Assembly (NCBI RefSeq): GCF_027596085.1
Contig: NC_072467.1
Span: 14,067,976 to 14,131,975 of the forward strand
DNA: 64,000 nucleotides
Direction of reading: 5' to 3'
From: Anoplopoma fimbria
Taxonomy: Eukaryota > Chordata > Actinopteri > Perciformes > Anoplopomatidae
The position numbers were made by a program, and so were the translations under genes. The notes under the pieces are model-generated. The model worked only from the letters and a program-made list of their open reading frames with translations, was not told the origin of the DNA and did no database searches. Shown one piece after another: positions 1-12,513 of the stretch (positions within the stretch are counted from its first letter, which is position 1; every line of letters starts with the position of its first letter).

Positions 1-38
1 GACTTATTGTTTGTCATTCCCTCTATTTTCTCCTACAG

Positions 39-171
39 AAACCACTTTTGTGCAGCTCGGGGCAGAAGGAGAACAACATTTTATACTCTGACCTTCACCA
101 TCACCTTCAAACACAATGAGGACGTCTGCTACCTGGCCTACCATTATCCCTACACATACTCTGCTCTGAAG
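39..171 (+). CDS. agbl1: agbl1-like carboxypeptidase, exon 1 of window (end of CCP N-domain)
   Basis: First visible coding exon of a cytosolic carboxypeptidase that removes glutamates from tubulin and other proteins. The acceptor is the pyrimidine-rich stretch ending in tcctacag at 38; the exon begins with the last base of a split codon (the preceding bases lie in an exon upstream of the window). It encodes 44 whole codons, including [19 protein letters not shown] and [10 protein letters not shown], which match the end of the conserved N-domain preceding the peptidase domain in the CCP family. It ends in phase 0 at AAG, with donor gtactg at 172. The reading frame continues into the intron by chance. 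Upstream exons must exist, because CCP1/CCP4 proteins are about 1,000-1,200 residues long. The assignment to agbl1 rather than agtpbp1 rests on the later exons. Confidence 0.88.
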
Positions 172-2034
172 GTACTGATCCATCCCACCATCCATCTATC
201 TCTTTTTTTTCTCTTCTTTATACTTCTGGAGTTACTCGTCACATTACAGTTGAACATTTGAAATAAAAACCAATGATAATCCTATGAAGGACAACTGGTT
301 TAATACAGCAGTGAGGTCTTTGGGAAACGAGGAAGTAGAACCAATTTCAACAAAACACAAGGGTTAAAAGTCTGTTAGTATGGTAAACAGTAATCACTCC
401 TGTTGGTTGGGAGCCCCAAAACACGCATATATCATATATCACAAATGAAGCTTTCTTCAAAAAGTTGATCTGTAATTGCTTAAATAATTCATGTGTATAT
501 ATCTCCTCCAGCTGAGTTCCACGCAACCATGCTGGTATGCAAATGTAATCATAATAATCAGTGTAGCGGTCACGGGACATTGATTATAATGCTCATTTCC
601 TGCAACCAATATGGTAATTCTGATTATTGGTATTTCTTTCCAGCCTTACATGGTAATTTTGAAACGATGAGATGAATATAACAATTAATGTCATGAAGTG
701 ATAATAGGTCCTCCTTCATGGGGCTAGATGACCAAAAATAAGTTTCATATCAGCCTCATATCAGGCTCGCAGGAACACACAATACCACGTGGTTAACGTT
801 GTGTTAAAATGATTGGTTAGGTTTAGCCAACAAAACTATTTGGTCAAGGTAATACATAATCATCATGCTTTGTGTTAAAATAATAAGTTAACAACATTAA
901 GTAACAACTAGAACAACCTTACAAACGCAACTACCGTTAATAGCAACTGCCCTTAGTGGACTTTCTTACATAGTGTTACATAACAAGAGTAACAACGTTA
1001 TGTAAAAGGGGTAACCTCAACTTTTACTTTTGGCTTTGCACAGGAAACAAACGGTGGTCTCCTGGGTGAAAGTCCTGTGTTTGTTTGTCCCGTCCACAAC
1101 CTCTCCTACCTAGTACTTTCTCGCTCTTAATACGTTTTATTATATCGCTTAACATACAACATCAGTTTCTCTGCGTTTGCTCGTGTTAAACATCATTTGA
1201 AAGCAAAAACGTCCATTCCATTATCAATCCATTATCATTTCTGCTCATCTTGGGCCGGGTCCCGGGGCCTTACTTGGTATTCCAGACGTCCCTGTTCCCA
1301 GCAATGCTTTCCAGCACGTCCTGCGGACCCCGAGGCCATTCCAGGCTAGACAAGACATATAATCTCTCCAGGATGTTCTGGGTCGACCCCGGGACCTCTT
1401 ACCAGTTGGACGTTCCTGTAAAACCGCCAAAGTGAACCGCCCAGGAGGCATCCTGATCAAACTCCTGAACCACCTTTTGACCCAAAGCAGTGGCTTTACT
1501 CCGTGCTCCCACTGGACGTCCACATTAAAAGAAGTAAATAAAATCAACCACATTCAAGCAATCTGTGGTTTGCAGAAATGTATAATGCCAAATGCTTTTT
1601 TTCATAGCGACTAGGCTGAGTTTACATTGACTTGGATAGCTCTGCATCTCACATGGACCCTCAAGATGGAGAAAGTTAGTTTGGTGAAGTGTTGACCCAT
1701 CCCATCCCATTACTCAAGTCAAAATGTACTTGATTAATAGTTAAACCGAAAACAAAACACCCACAACATGTCCCAGGTTTGGGTCCAACTTGTTTCCAAG
1801 TTGTCTCTCCACTGCTGGCTTGGAAAGCCCCTCAAAAAATACCAGATATTTTAGTTATTTCAAGTGAACGATAAAAGCCCCAATCCCGCTTTAATTGCCA
1901 CCAATTGATATTTAGTCAAAAAGAAATACGTTAAATAAGTTACTTCCTTATTATGTTGATAAATGCACTTTTAGTTAGTTTTCGAATAAACATGAGGCGA
2001 CAATGAGATGTGAATTCACACTTGTGTCCGTCAG
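172..2034 (+). other. Intron 1: dispersed repeat pieces and a LINE fragment
   Basis: GT-AG intron of 1,863 bp. From about 770 to 1200 it holds a decayed dispersed repeat containing phrases seen again elsewhere in the window (gtttagccaacaaaacta; gtggtctcctgggtgaaagt; compare 52730-52860). A LINE 3' piece lies at about 1245-1500. I see nothing coding in the rest. Confidence 0.7.
1245..1500 (-). mobile_element. LINE fragment (C-terminal end of a reverse-transcriptase ORF)
   Basis: The minus strand encodes a recognisable LINE ORF2 C-terminus: RSLIRMPPGRFTL, then RPTGKRSRGRPRTSWRDYMS and CLAWNGLGV. This Arg/Pro/Gly-rich GR.RGRPRT.WRDY..LAW pattern is typical of the very common fish non-LTR retrotransposons (Rex-like). 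It is 5'-truncated. The same family may supply the fragment at 62.9-63.3 kb. Family-level assignment is from memory. Confidence 0.6.
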
Positions 2035-2188
2035 GCTCACCTGAAGGTGCTGCAGAAATTGGTGGACCCCGCCAAGGTGTTTTTCCAGCAGCAGGTTCTT
2101 TGTGGCACTTTGGCTGGAAACCCGTGTCCCGTGGTCACCATCACCGCCTGTCCTGCCAGCAGGGCCTGGAGAGACATACACCAACTCC
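2035..2188 (+). CDS. agbl1: agbl1-like carboxypeptidase, exon 2 of window
   Basis: Coding exon bridging the N-domain and the peptidase domain. The acceptor gtccgtcag ends at 2034 and the exon opens in phase 0, as the previous exon requires. It encodes 51 codons plus one base: AHLKVLQKLVDP, then QQQVLCGTLAGNPCPVVTIT and ACPASRAWRDIHQLR. The pattern LC.TL.GN.CP.VTITA is the family signature at the start of the catalytic domain. The donor is the strong gtgagt at 2189; the last base C joins GT of the next exon to make Arg. A long TG microsatellite starts only 12 bases inside the intron. No frameshift or stop. Confidence 0.92.
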
Positions 2189-2198
2189 GTGAGTACTG

Positions 2199-2330
<132 letters not shown>

Positions 2331-2437
2331 AGTGGTTGAAATGAGCTGGGATAAACGGTCAGAGTGCTGGAGGTCAAATAAACAGGGAGGCAAACGTTTG
2401 ATAGTGAGTTGATTGTGTGGGCAGGCTATTATTGCAG

Positions 2438-2440
<3 letters not shown>

Positions 2441-2528
<88 letters not shown>

Positions 2529-2536
2529 AGTGTACA

Positions 2537-2609
<73 letters not shown>

Positions 2610-2640
2610 AGTGTACAATTGTGTGTGTCTGTGTGTGTGT
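2441..2640 (+). repeat. (GT)n microsatellite with a duplicated 14-bp interruption
   Basis: GT tract interrupted twice by the same 14-mer, cagagtgtacaatt, at 2526-2539 and 2607-2620 (spacing 81 bp). This implies duplication of an interrupted unit by slippage or unequal exchange. Confidence 0.95.
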
Positions 2641-4014
2641 GTGAAACAGACAAAGGGAGACAAACAGCCAGCCATCCATCCATCCTGACAGAGACAGATA
2701 TCCCACGCTTTGTTTGTTTCTCAGTGCTTAATTGAAAGCCAGTGATCCTTGGCAGTCAGAAATATGAAGAAATAATTTGTTTAGGAGAAAACCATATGAG
2801 ATTCATCACAGCATATCCACATTAGCATAATATTATACCCAACCACTGTAGCTGCTATTACACACCGGGCATTTGTGCATAGCAATTACGCCATTTCAAC
2901 TTGTCATTATTCCCCCAAATGCTCCGGCACAGTCAGCGTTTCAGGAAGTGAAAATGAACTGATTGATTTCACCATTGATGCATTTTAATATGAAACCATG
3001 TAGTTGGATTGGTTTACTGTGAAATACACTCACCGTCACTTCCAGCAAACCATGGCATACTGATACGGTTCATATCATATCTTACAAAAAGGAGTTTTTT
3101 GTGAGTTTTTCTACAAATGTGCAAGTGCACGACAGTTGGTTGGCTGACTTACATAACGTAACAAATACGTTAACATTAGGGTTAGAATAATTTAAGTAAG
3201 GAAGTACCGTTACTTAAAGCTATTACGACAAACTTAACTTTTTTGTTGTGTCTGGCGGTCCCTGTGGACAAAAGCGGTACTGTTTCCAAGCACCAGACTC
3301 CCTTTAGAAAACCACTTATTTTACTGCAATGGTGTCTGACAGTCTGCCCCGCTGAGTCCTGGTTCTGGTTCTCCCATGCCTCCCTTCCCTCAAGATGGAG
3401 CCAGCGAAACAGCCTGGGCCTCTGGCATATATGTGTCGGTGCTGCCATAGTCAGAGCTCTCCACCTCCCGCCAAAGATCTGACTACAGATCGAAGTCAGC
3501 AGCAAGCCGGATCTTAATCTGAGTCTGAGTTTCAGGTGAAAGTGCTTGATTTCATCTAATTCTGAACAGTATTTGACCTGGTGGCCATCACCGATGACAA
3601 GTATTAGGAATACCTATATAGAAATAGCCTTTAATCACTTTAGGTCATATAGACATCAGTACGACATTGAGAATGTTTCATAACCAGTTAAAAGTTCCTC
3701 GCAGTAATTTTAAGAACAGAAGTTGAGTGAAAATAAGTCTTCAACTCTTCATCCTACGTCTACTGTACTGGCACATGATTATTTGGTTACCAAACAAATT
3801 AATTGCGTGTGTTTTATACGATTATAGTGCATTACTTGCTGCTACAAATGGAGTATGATGACAGCCTGAGTAAACACAGGTGTTGCCAACAACTCAGATT
3901 GATTTCTTAAAGATTACATTCACTGAAAACATGGCCAAGGGAGTGTGTAGCAACCCCCAAGTTCACCCCGGTTCACATATCTGGTGACCCAGCTGTGTAT
4001 TTCCGCCACTGGCT

Positions 4015-4250
4015 ATTCACTTCCTTCCCCTCAGTGTTTGTCTCCCTCGTAGCCCAATTTGCACTCGGCATTGATTACGTTCAGGTCGCCGGATCCCATC
4101 CATGCCGAGAGCCATTGCGGCTGATCTCTAGCACACCCAAAAGGTTGCCGGTTGCCTCGAGGTGCAGCAGAGAGGTAATCTCCCGACGCGTGAGGGCAAG
4201 CTGGTGTTCACTTGTATCGAACAAGGCAATTAACCTCAAAACCCATTCAC
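4015..4250 (+). repeat. Possible decayed tRNA-type SINE
   Basis: Short phrases resemble fish SINE sequence: gtagcccaatttg (loose A-box-like), aaaggttgccggttgcctcg, and tcgaacaaggcaattaacct, which resembles the common SINE phrase gagcaaggcacttaacc. The match is weak and has no clear ends. Confidence 0.3.
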
Positions 4251-5349
4251 TCTGAGACCGCAGAGTAAGCATACAATCCTGAGGGGTTTTGTGCGTTGGT
4301 CTATGTTGGACAAACAACCCACACTTCAGTACAAACAAGTCCCGGAGCAACCGGCAATCAGTTCCAGTCTTCTTCCTGTGTATGCAAATGAGTATGGTAA
4401 TCAGGTTTAATTACATCCAGCTGTATCGGTGGGTCTAGAGAGTGTCACTTTTTGGATGAAAAGCTCATAACTCCTCTCATTTCAGATAAAACTGTTTGAA
4501 TGTGAAGTTGATTTGAGTTCATAAACTCATTTAAACCAATTTATTTCACCTATGTTTTAAAAATAAAATCATCATGACGACTCCTAAACCAAGTTCTACT
4601 CTTTATCTTTGATGTTCTCCTTCGACACACAAGTTTATTCTTCAGAGAGGGACGGATTAGACAAAGCAGCCCGCTTCCTGCCTCACTCTTCTTGTCTCTA
4701 ATTAAAAAAAGGCCTTCCAGTGCAATCACAGCTCATCTCTGAAAGCTGTTAATTATCAAACATAATCTCATTTAGCAGGACAGGCATGGCCTCCAGGTAG
4801 TTGGAGCTGGACTAGGACAGTACATCTGTCCTACTTTGAGCTCTGTTCCCACAAATATTTTCTGTCTGGAATTGATGACTCACTTCTCTAGTTTCACTCC
4901 CTCCTTTCTCATTTGTTTATCCTGTGTTGTCCGTCTTTTTCTACGTGCCTTTCTGCGCTGAGTCAAAACTAAACTTGGATTGTGATCGAGTGCATTCATT
5001 CTCATTCTACAAACTCTCCACAGGTGACCCTGTCTTTTCTCTACAGATGTGTAAACACCCTGTCTGAGGCTCCTTTACTTCTTTAAAATTTAATTTCACG
5101 CTCAGAGTGAAGTTACGTAGTTTAAAGAGCCTGAAAGTCTGTGTAGGGAGGGATGGAGGGATTGTTGGAAGGGAAAAAAACAGAACTTTCCCACAGGAAA
5201 CGCTGACTTATTTTACCTAAATTTTATCACGTAACTTCCATACTTTACTAATGCCAATTGCATAAGAAACATTATTTTTGTACCTCACACCACAATCGTT
5301 TCTTAAACCAAACCAAGCAGTTTTGTTGGGTAAGTAAGCCTAATAAACC

Positions 5350-5735
5350 TACAATGGATGTTTATTTTGAAAAGACATGTAATGAGCAGTAACTGTATGT
5401 TTCCTGAAAAATATAACTTTTTTTTTAAAGGCACTATGCATGTGGAGGGGAAGCTGTTTGTTGCCTGTGAAAAGACATTTATTTTGAAATGACACTATGT
5501 ATGTAAATAGTGGAAATTGTATGTTTTGTGAGAACACGTAGATTTTTTTTAAAAAGACACTGTTTGCATGTCAACGAGCGGAAACTGTACGTTTCCTGCA
5601 AAATGAGAAGTTTATTTAGAAAAGACACTTTGCATGTAATGAGCAGAAACTGTACATTCCAAAAGAAAACAGAAGTTTATTTAGAAAGGACACTATGCAA
5701 GTAACAAGCAGAAACTGTATGTTTCCTGTAAAGTT
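5350..5735 (+). repeat. 65-bp-period satellite, about six imperfect copies
   Basis: Imperfect direct repeats built around (a)gaagtttatttagaaa, gacactatgcatgtaa, gagcagaaactgta and gtttcctg. The core tttatttaga recurs at 5611 and 5676, giving a 65-bp period. Related copies occur in reverse orientation at about 25205-25540 and in single or partial form at 39065-39200, 39700-39760 (reverse) and 40085-40160. Adjacent sequence (5290-5340) carries the companion phrase aaaccaaaccaagcagtttt, also found beside the other copies. Confidence 0.8.
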
Positions 5736-6635
5736 TCTGTTCAGTAACAATCAGCCACAAACAGCAGGTCATAAACTATGAAAGTCCTATTTAATTGGGA
5801 ATGCATCATGAGAACAGGCCAGGCGTTGTATTTGAGATCAAACTTCAACAGTCATAAGGAATTGCACAATGGCTAACACGTTTGCATCATGCATGCAGTA
5901 TATCATTCCCATTCTAATGTTATTTCCAAGCACGTGCCCCCTGGTAAGCCTCACAGTTGTTGTTGGTTTTGATTTTCAGTCTTTAATACAATAATAACCA
6001 CAGAGAGGGGGCCTCAACTCTTTTATAAATATATTAAACAGGGGGTTTAGGGGAAATTTAAAAAACATTCCTGGATTCTGGTGAATGTTTGTGCACCCAT
6101 TTATGGAATAAATCTCTTTATTTATGTAGAGGAAATCTAGGCACCAGGTGACTATTCACAGTAATGGAATATAATGCAGTAATAATCTGAGGCTTAATTT
6201 ACTTCCCCGTCCTGCTATTTGTCTTAACTTCTTTAAATGTGCATGTGGCATTTATCCAACTCAATGATACATTAATTTATTTATAAACTCCTGGACTTTA
6301 GTAGCTAATTGGTGTTACTAACTTAAGTGTACTCTCAGGTTTGGGTGGACACCAGCTGTCCACTTGAGGCTGTATCAGTATGGTCCGTCCCATCAAGCCT
6401 TTAGTGTGTGATGGGCTTCACTCTGGTCCAAATGTCTATCACACCAAGCAGATCCCATTCTGCTGCTGCAGCGGAAATGTTTCTACTGACGTTGTCCTGT
6501 GCAGCAGTAGATGTGGGATTGTTGGATTCATCACACGCGTCACACAGACAGGCCCAAGACCAAAACCTCCAGGCTACGCAAAAACGCATTTGGAATTCAT
6601 AGAGAAAAACAAAGGTGACCGGAAAAATGTCCGTT

Positions 6636-6760
6636 GTAAACATCTGTCACAGTTCGCAGACCCACTGCCTGCTGCGCCCTTGTTGTGCTCACAGTTTTAT
6701 CGTGCAATGAGGGATCATTTGTGACACTTTCAGACGGGTTGGATATGAAGTGTTCCCAGA
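6636..6760 (+). repeat. Short dispersed repeat, copy A
   Basis: Shares the order gacccactgcctgc, ttgttgtg, gtgcaatgagggatcatt, gtgacactttcag with 62295-62410 (gacccactgtacttac, tgccatgagggattatta, gtgacatttcagg), same orientation. Family not identified. Confidence 0.55.
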
Positions 6761-7179
6761 TCTCAGCCATTAACCTAAAGAGTTCTATGTTATCATAAAA
6801 ACATCTGTCTATATGTGTGACTGTTTTTATCACTCTATCTTGCGTATTTTTTTTTTCAACCCTCCTAATGGGAACCTCTGCAAATTCCTCATATTTCAAA
6901 TTATATTAATGTATAATTAAAAGCTGCACAGCTCTTTAATTTAAAATTTCTTTAATTATTTTAATTCTCATACATCTCACGTATTGTTTTTTTGTACTTA
7001 TCTTTCTCGATTTATTTAAATTACATTTTTCCCCATTATTTCTATGTTATGCATCAATACACTAAAGCAAATTCCTTGTACAGAACCAGTACTTAGCATG
7101 AACCGGATTCTGAGAAATAAAAGACAAAGCTATCAAATTAACTTTAATAAACTAGAATTACCTTTAAGTAAATGCTAAA

Positions 7180-7260
7180 TTGACTTGCACTTGTATAGCG
7201 CTTTTCTAGTCTTCCCACCACCCGCTCCACCTCTGAGCCACAGCCGCCCAAGTAAATCCA
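7180..7260 (+). repeat. Dispersed repeat containing cttgtatagcgcttttctag
   Basis: Partial copy of a repeat found in better form at 46690-46800 and in reverse at 54475-54560. The tail of this copy reads ctgagccacagccgccc, like the V-SINE head on the other strand, which suggests a SINE/LINE-related origin. Confidence 0.6.
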
Positions 7261-8117
7261 GGCTGTTCATGCTGAGTCCCAATCCCATACTACATATAAA
7301 GTCTACGCAGATTAAGTTTATGTGGAAGAGGAGTGCTGTGGGTGGATGCTATTCTCCCACAATGCAATTCGCATGGGAAACGGTAAAGCTGCAAGAAAAC
7401 CAAATAACAACTAATACCTGAAAACAAATATTGTGCTTTTGCTGCGATTAGTGTACTTGGCAGTGACATTCTAAAGTTGCAGTTTGATCGACATCTAATT
7501 GTATCATTTCCTGTTAAGCATGCAGATTAAACTGCAAAAACAGTACACTATAGAGATAGAAATTTGGACACAGTACGGTCGCTTCAACATGTAATTCAGT
7601 ACAGAAACGTCATAACTTTAAATAAAAATGTACAAATGTCAGATGTGTCTTGAACTGTGAAGAACTTATAGTTCTTTGTTTGCCCTTACAGGGAGATAAA
7701 ATATGAAGTTAAAAAGAAGAAGATTGAAAAATGTCCCAAAACAAAAAAACAACAATATAAAAGCAGCAGCAGAGCGACGTTTTGTACACAAGCACATTTT
7801 CATATAAATAAAAAGAGATCATTCTCCACCACCATGTGATGACAACAGTGATTCAACCCATAGCGCAGACAGAAACACCGATGGGTCGGTATATTGCAGC
7901 CTCTGGTATCCCCTCAGAAATATTTTCTAGTCTTTTATCAGTGTGTGGTTTTTTTTCGCCAAACCACAAAGAAATTGTTGTCATCGAAATCTTCTATCAC
8001 ATTGCAAGACTAAAATGTTGTTACTTTCTTTTCTTGTGTGAAATTGAGGCTAAAACACCTTTCTGGGGAGAAAAAGACGTGGGGATTTATCCAAAGTGGT
8101 GATGACAGGACAGCACA

Positions 8118-8120
<3 letters not shown>

Positions 8121-8206
<86 letters not shown>

Positions 8207-8213
8207 ACACACA
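8121..8213 (+). repeat. (AC)n microsatellite
   Basis: About 93 bp of AC with one AT interruption near the 3' end. Confidence 0.97.
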
Positions 8214-8750
8214 GAGCTCTGATGGCGGGATGTGACTAACATCACCTGCATCAAACGTGTCCTGTGTGAGAAGCAGTTGCTCTCACAATAGGCTCAGGAC
8301 AGGGCCACCATTAGTGAATACAAATCAAAGAATTCAAAATGATTCAAAGGATATTATATTTTGGGTTGTCCATGAAAGCCAAACATGAAAACTAAAGAAC
8401 AGAAAAAGAATTCCAAGCTCCAACACTGGATAAATATGGATTTTGAAGTAGCCTTAGTCTCCATGAAGGCAAATGCATGATGAATACAGTTGATGATGAG
8501 AAGCAAATGTGACACCGATATCACTATCTGCAACTAATATTCCAACACTTCTCAGTTCATTGTGCCAGACTTCATTGCCTTTATAACCGATTTAGAATGG
8601 ACCTCTTTAAGCCAATGGTAATGGGCCTAAACCGGCTGCAGGCCAGTATTGACGTGTGATGCCTCGTCTCCTGGACCAATGAGCTGTAGGAGGCATCTCT
8701 GAAGCTGAACAGGTGGGACTGGGAACATACCAGTGGTTTTTAGGTCTGAG

Positions 8751-8875
8751 TCATGGACTGTATAGAAAAATGGACGTTGTCACCGCAACTTAATCCAATG
8801 GTTTGTGGACTACCGTTTTGAAGCCTTGAGTTTGGCAGTTTGGCTGTCGCCATCTTGTTTTTCGGATCCAAAAGT
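8751..8875 (+). repeat. Percomorph-type dispersed repeat (actgtata...gccatctt), partial
   Basis: Contains tggactgtata, ggtttgtggactaccg, ttttgaagccttgagt and gtcgccatcttgttttt in order. The same order appears at 15730-15890 and, nearly full length, at 34515-35040. I recognise it as a common percomorph repeat but cannot assign a class. A MITE follows directly at 8884. Confidence 0.7.
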
Positions 8876-8883
8876 TCCCATGG

Positions 8884-9335
8884 CTGTGTTCGAAACGCAT
8901 ACTAACATACTATTAACACTTAAGTATGGTATTAAATTGATTATGTAGTGCGTTCACACTGCATTGTGTTAAGATTTTGAGTATGTGAGAAATGTATGGA
9001 TGTATACTACATTAGCATGAATTCTTGAGTTTGACAAGTTAGCTTAATGGACATACTCAACTGCCCCACAATGCATCGCGTCTGGGTGCCCTGAGATCGG
9101 CAGTCCCTCTTGTGAGATGTTGAACCTGGCTAAAAGTATCGTAAGCAGAGTTTGGAGAGGAGATGGAGCCACTGGCGGGGTGCCTTGAGACTAGCCTTAC
9201 TGTTGCCTCAATACACTTCAGTATGAACAGTCTGCTGGTAGAATCATACTTAATAGTTCATTTAGTAGGCGGTATGCATTACATACTGATTGAGTATGCA
9301 GTATGCAGTTGGTTAGAGTGAGATTTCGAACACAG
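8884..9335. mobile_element. MITE with terminal inverted repeats (452 bp)
   Basis: Starts ctgtgttcgaaa and ends tttcgaacacag, an exact 12-bp inverted repeat. The interior is full of catac/gtatg motifs that pair loosely across the element (for example catactaacatact on the left and gagtatgcagtatgc on the right). There is no coding capacity. It is likely a non-autonomous DNA transposon of a type widespread in fishes. I see no unambiguous target-site duplication. Confidence 0.6.
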
Positions 9336-10473
9336 ACAATATCTAAAGAAGTTAGAGGAGCGGGGGAAGAGAAAGAACCACCGTAAAGTTGTAATGAACA
9401 GGGATATTAGATATAAAGACCAACCCCCCTTTTGTTTTTGTACCATGCATTTCAACATTTTGCATTTTAACAGGCATTTTAGTTGCCATTCAGGGAACTT
9501 CCGTCAGGGTTTTTTATTTTCCACATGATAGAAGAATCTATGATCATGAAACTTGCTTTTAACAGTGTTATTATCTATCAAGTGGCGACAGCAAAAAATT
9601 ATGTCTGAAAATGTTCTCTTATAGAAAAATCAAAATTCATTACAACTTTGGTTTTGGTTTTTTAGCAATTTTTGGAGTATGATTATAGGTGATTTGGCCA
9701 AAACAAATGTAATGCGTGAAAAAAATGTGTTTCCCTTGAAACATAATTGGCGATGCAGTTTTGTTCTATGGCAAAGTAATTTTAAGGAAACCAGGCTAGT
9801 CTGTTGCATTCCTCATCCATAATGCACAAAGCAAGCTGTAAACAAACAAGCACAATACAAAAATCCCTTTAAACTCTGATAAATGAAACCAGGACAGGCC
9901 ATTCTCTATCCAACTGTTGCTCATTCAGAAACCATTTCCCTCAATATCTCCTCAATAGCAGATTGTCATACAGCTCAAACAACCCTGACTGATCACACAC
10001 TCTCCCATCTGTTGGCATGCTATCTGCACTCCGTTCACATTGTAATCTGTGACACTCAGAAAAGTGAAGTATGACCCTTGCGCAACATTACAATTACCAC
10101 TCGTGGCCTCCGGTAGCCGACATGATTGCCCATCTGTCTCCACCGCTGACAGAGCTTAATAGATTGTTGTGATGGGCGTAGAGGACACGCCGTCAGCGCA
10201 GCTTTAATTAAAAACCTGATCTGGATAATTGAATAATGCCCGACAATCAGAGAACACAGGAAATGTAGACCAGATAACCATATAGGGGTCTCTTGTGGAT
10301 GACAGGGCACCACTCCGTTTAAAAAACAGTACTGCTGCTTGAATTTCTCAAGTAGAATCGCTGATTCAATAAAGCCATTTTCTTATTTAAAACAACAGTG
10401 ATTTGGACAATAATTATAATGTAAACTTACAAAACAAACAATTATTAAACAGCCATTTTATGCACTCCTCAAT

Positions 10474-10748
10474 GCTGCAAGACTAATTGACAGAACGGTA
10501 ATTTTACCAGGCTAAACGTTGTAAAGCCCACTTCATTCAAACTCATCAGAAACAAAATAAAATGTATCAAAACCATCTTGTTTAGTTTTTCCACTGTTCC
10601 AACAATCACCAGCTACAAGACTCCATTGACAGAACAGTAATTTTACTTTGCGGATCGTTGTAAAAAGCACTTTCGACAGAAAATAAAATAAAAACTCATT
10701 AAAGCCATCTGTTAGTATCTTTTGCTTTTCCAACAACCACCGACTCTG
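10474..10748 (+). repeat. Tandem duplication, period about 138 bp
   Basis: gctgcaagactaattgacag at 10474 and gctacaagactccattgaca at 10612 start two copies that share the order cagaacggtaattttac, cgttgtaaa, cactt, aaataaaat, aaccatct/agccatct and tttttccac/cttttccaa. Copies are diverged. Confidence 0.7.
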
Positions 10749-10976
10749 GTTTTAGAATTTGAAGAGAGACTGAATAAGTGAAAAATAATTGACCACAGTG
10801 AAGTTTTCTCTGTTTTCTAACCCTGTTTTCCGGCAGTTATCGACGTTGGAAAATATCGTCTATTTTTAGCAGGTTTAAAAGAAACCTGCAAATGGGCGCA
10901 AATTTTGGTGGGAAGGCTACAAGTGACTGAACAAGATTCTGACACTCCCCAACATCATGTCTCGGTGTCCTTCTAG

Positions 10977-11157
10977 GTAATCGTCCCTGTATCGTGCTAA
11001 CAGGCCGTGTCCATCCCGGTGAGTCCAATGCCAGCTGGGTGATGAAGGGCACCCTGGAGTTTCTGTGTAGCAGTGACCCGGTGGCCCAGAGTCTGAGGGA
11101 GGCCTTTGTCTTCAAGCTCATACCCATGCTCAACCCGGACGGAGTCATCAACGGCAC
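10977..11157 (+). CDS. agbl1: agbl1-like carboxypeptidase, exon 3 of window (zinc-binding HPGE exon)
   Basis: Catalytic-core exon. The acceptor ttctag ends at 10976. The first two bases complete Arg, then follow [40 protein letters not shown] and the stretch [18 protein letters not shown]. The His (11012-11014) and Glu (11021-11023) of HPGE are the first two zinc ligands of M14 carboxypeptidases. MLNPDGV is the conserved strand that follows. The exon ends two bases into a codon at donor gtgagt (11158). TLEFL.SSDPVA looks closer to my memory of AGBL1 than to AGTPBP1, which I recall as TLEYLMSNNPTA; this is a memory-based comparison, not an alignment. Confidence 0.95.
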
Positions 11158-12513
11158 GTGAGTGGGAGGAATGAGCAAGACTTTTAACTTATAACTTAAA
11201 AACTCTTTAACAAGCACTCAAAGTGCCAGTCCAAGCCTAAACCCTAAATAAGTAACAGTTCAGTCAGGCAACACATGTAGAATAGATTATTATGTGAATG
11301 TTGAGTACAGCATTAATGTTTGCCGCCTAAGCTCAGAACTAAAACCTCCTCAAGAGGAAGCATGACAGAGTACACTGCCATGATTAAAAAGGGTATGTTG
11401 GATATGTTGAAGTGAGAGGAGTAAAAAAAAAAAAAAAAAAAGTAAAAATACCACCAATCGCTGTGTGCTCCATCACAAAGTATCACACACACTGCAATCA
11501 AATCCAATTATGTTTTGTGTGTCTATGCGTGTAGCATCCACATGTGTTGGACATTCACATGAGATCACCGCTGAGTGTTTACCAGCCAGTCTCCGTTGGA
11601 CAACACCTTCTCTCCTCTCTCGGTCTCTCTCGGGCTAATTCTCTGCATGTGTCTGTTGTCTCTCTGTTCAAAGCTTCACTCCTGTGGCATTGTCCTTCTT
11701 TTGAGTTCTATTTAGTAATTAGTCTCCACTGTGACTCTGGGAAACCTGTTGTTTATTATTAATTTTTTTTAAACTCCTTTGCCCTGCATTAAAAAATATG
11801 CTTTAGAATTAACAACTAATGAAAAGCTGGACGATTTGCAAGAATACTTTAAGCTCCTAAAATGTTAGGAGCAGCGTTGTATTTTCTTTTATTAGCTTAT
11901 TTATAATTAGTGTTGTAAGTCTTCATACACAACTGACAAAATGTGGCTGTGCATTTTAATGTCATTAAAATTAATTAAAAAGTAACATAAAAGTCTATAT
12001 TTACTTTTGTTTGACATGAACAGTGGTCTCTTGTGTCAAAGTCCTTTCCATGGACCACAGAACCCTGTCATTGTAGAGTTATTTTAATTAGACCAGGTGG
12101 TGAATGGGGCTGTACATTTTTTTTAACTTTTTTAAATATTATTTATAAAATGTAATTCATAGATTTAGTCATGCAATCTCAGAAATGATAAATAGCAACA
12201 AGATAACGACTACAAAATCAAAGAGTACATTTATAAATTAGAGCACTCACATCAGAAATAATATCACTAGCAGATCGGAAGTATTTTTGAAGTTATGAAC
12301 AATTATCTGTGTTCTGTCTGTCTGTGTGTTTATCAAACTCCTCAGCTATATGGATGTCAAATTGCATCGCAGCAGTAAGTGAGAGTGGGTGACCAATATC
12401 TTCAACTCGTTTGAGTGGAGTAGTTGAGTTTAAAACGGCACTAGGCAAGATTTTTGGATGAAACGTGAAGATATTCTAAACTCACACTACTATTCTACCA
12501 GTTTTCAGCTCCA

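Noticed and set aside
10837..11217. 126-codon minus-strand open frame
   Set aside because: It is antisense to the HPGE exon and is a shadow of the true coding strand.
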